Notes under the pieces: generated by a model
What the model saw: the letters and a program-made list of their open reading frames with translations, nothing else
Told to the model about the DNA's origin: nothing
Databases searched by the model: none
Source: Rosettibacter sp964572725
GTDB taxonomy: Bacteria; Bacteroidota; Ignavibacteria; Ignavibacteriales; Melioribacteraceae
Direction: 5' to 3'
NCBI GenBank assembly: GCA_964572725.1
Contig: CAZNFW010000001.1
Coordinates: 62,001 to 126,000, forward strand
Length of the DNA stretch: 64,000 nucleotides
Program-made: the position numbers and the translations under genes
Shown here: positions 63,708-64,000 of the stretch, piece by piece
Position numbering within the stretch: position 1 is the first letter of the stretch
Layout: every line of letters starts with the position of its first letter

Positions 63708-64000
63708 ATGAACCTTTATTTACCAAAAAATATTTTTTCATCAATATTCGAGCAGAACATTCCTGAAAATTCGAAAATTAATATTATTAAGAAAGAAACT
63801 GCTTTGCTTACAAAACAATTATTAAACGACCCCGAAGCAGTTGCTTTAATACCATCACTTGAGCTTTTAAATCACGAAGATTTGCTCGTTTCATCTAAAC
63901 TTAGTTTTTCTTTTGATGGAAGTCTTTCTTATTCTTATATGTATTTTATTGAAAATGAAAGAATGATAGATAAGATTTTTATGCGAGCCGATGTTACTGT
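63708..64000 (+). CDS. Unfinished gene at window end, possibly MqnA-like
   Basis: An open frame begins with ATG at 63708 and continues past the window edge (97 codons visible, no stop). The protein starts MNLYLPKNIFSSIF and contains the segment VALIPSLELL. A short hydrophobic strand SYSYMYFI follows. The VALIPS-type segment recalls MqnA/MqnD menaquinone-pathway proteins of the periplasmic-binding fold, but the match is short and I would not name it on this basis. No clear ribosome site precedes the ATG, and it follows the rplS terminator closely. Confidence 0.55.
   Translation, partial: MNLYLPKNIFSSIFEQNIPENSKINIIKKETALLTKQLLNDPEAVALIPSLELLNHEDLLVSSKLSFSFDGSLSYSYMYFIENERMIDKIFMRADVT

Noticed and set aside
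1..64000. CRISPR arrays, tRNA or rRNA genes, prophage or integrase genes
   Set aside because: No regularly spaced repeats, cloverleaf-like sequences, rRNA stretches or phage/integrase genes were seen by reading; short RNAs could still have been missed without a covariance search.

Overview
The window is a contiguous piece of a draft, AT-rich chromosome, with one run of exactly 100 Ns at 1956-2055. The gene content is that of a diderm with meso-DAP peptidoglycan, lipopolysaccharide-type envelope genes, a TonB receptor, a C-terminal domain of the type IX secretion (T9SS) type A sorting class, a PorV/PorQ-like protein and a GWxTD protein. Together these point to the Bacteroidota/Chlorobi (FCB) group, and I infer something close to Ignavibacteria. 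That placement comes from family knowledge and was not tested by any search. Almost every gene is on the + strand; the only clear exception is a glycosyltransferase at 23198-24424.

Layout: (1) 1-15759 is a division and cell-wall (dcw) cluster in the order mraZ (5' end outside the window), rsmH, ftsL, ftsI (broken by the N gap), murE, murF, mraY, murD, ftsW, murG, murC, ftsQ, ftsA, ftsZ. Most junctions overlap or nearly touch, and the cluster closes with a hairpin terminator. (2) 15931-35159 is mainly a surface-polysaccharide locus: a small outer-membrane protein, dTDP-glucose dehydratase, an SLBB export protein, a Wzz-like chain-length protein, a Wzx flippase, a Wzy-like polymerase, several glycosyltransferases, an LhgO-like oxidase, a polyprenyl-phosphate sugar-1-P transferase, and a second flippase. 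accA and a thioesterase sit inside this stretch. It ends against a dUTPase with an unusual membrane-hairpin N-terminus (35156-35905). (3) 35973-42119 holds dnaE, a FabL-like enoyl reductase, an acyl-CoA dehydrogenase and thioredoxin. (4) 42468-49818 is a secretion/outer-membrane trio: TonB-dependent receptor, a 1091-residue protein with a T9SS-type C-terminus, and a PorV/PorQ-like protein. It is bounded by a predicted promoter/leader and a strong terminator, followed by a small MITE-like element. (5) 50113-54654 is an envelope set: GWxTD protein, LpxL-like acyltransferase, heptosyltransferase-like GT9, M23 peptidase and bactofilin. It runs without a break into (6) the ATP synthase genes atpZ, atpI-like and atpBEFHAG at 54647-59947; atpD and atpC are not here. 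(7) 60001-63658 is ffh-rpsP-khpA-rimM-trmD-rplS with a terminator, then the start of an unfinished gene.

Most of the window is ordinary housekeeping. The parts most worth a second look are: a GT2 glycosyltransferase fused to a phosphoglycosyltransferase that has lost its catalytic core (30219-32210); the membrane-anchored dUTPase; the TonB/T9SS-cargo/PorV trio with candidate leader peptides; and the MITE-like element at 49875-49981. I did not find a convincing wholly new system, CRISPR array, tRNA or rRNA.
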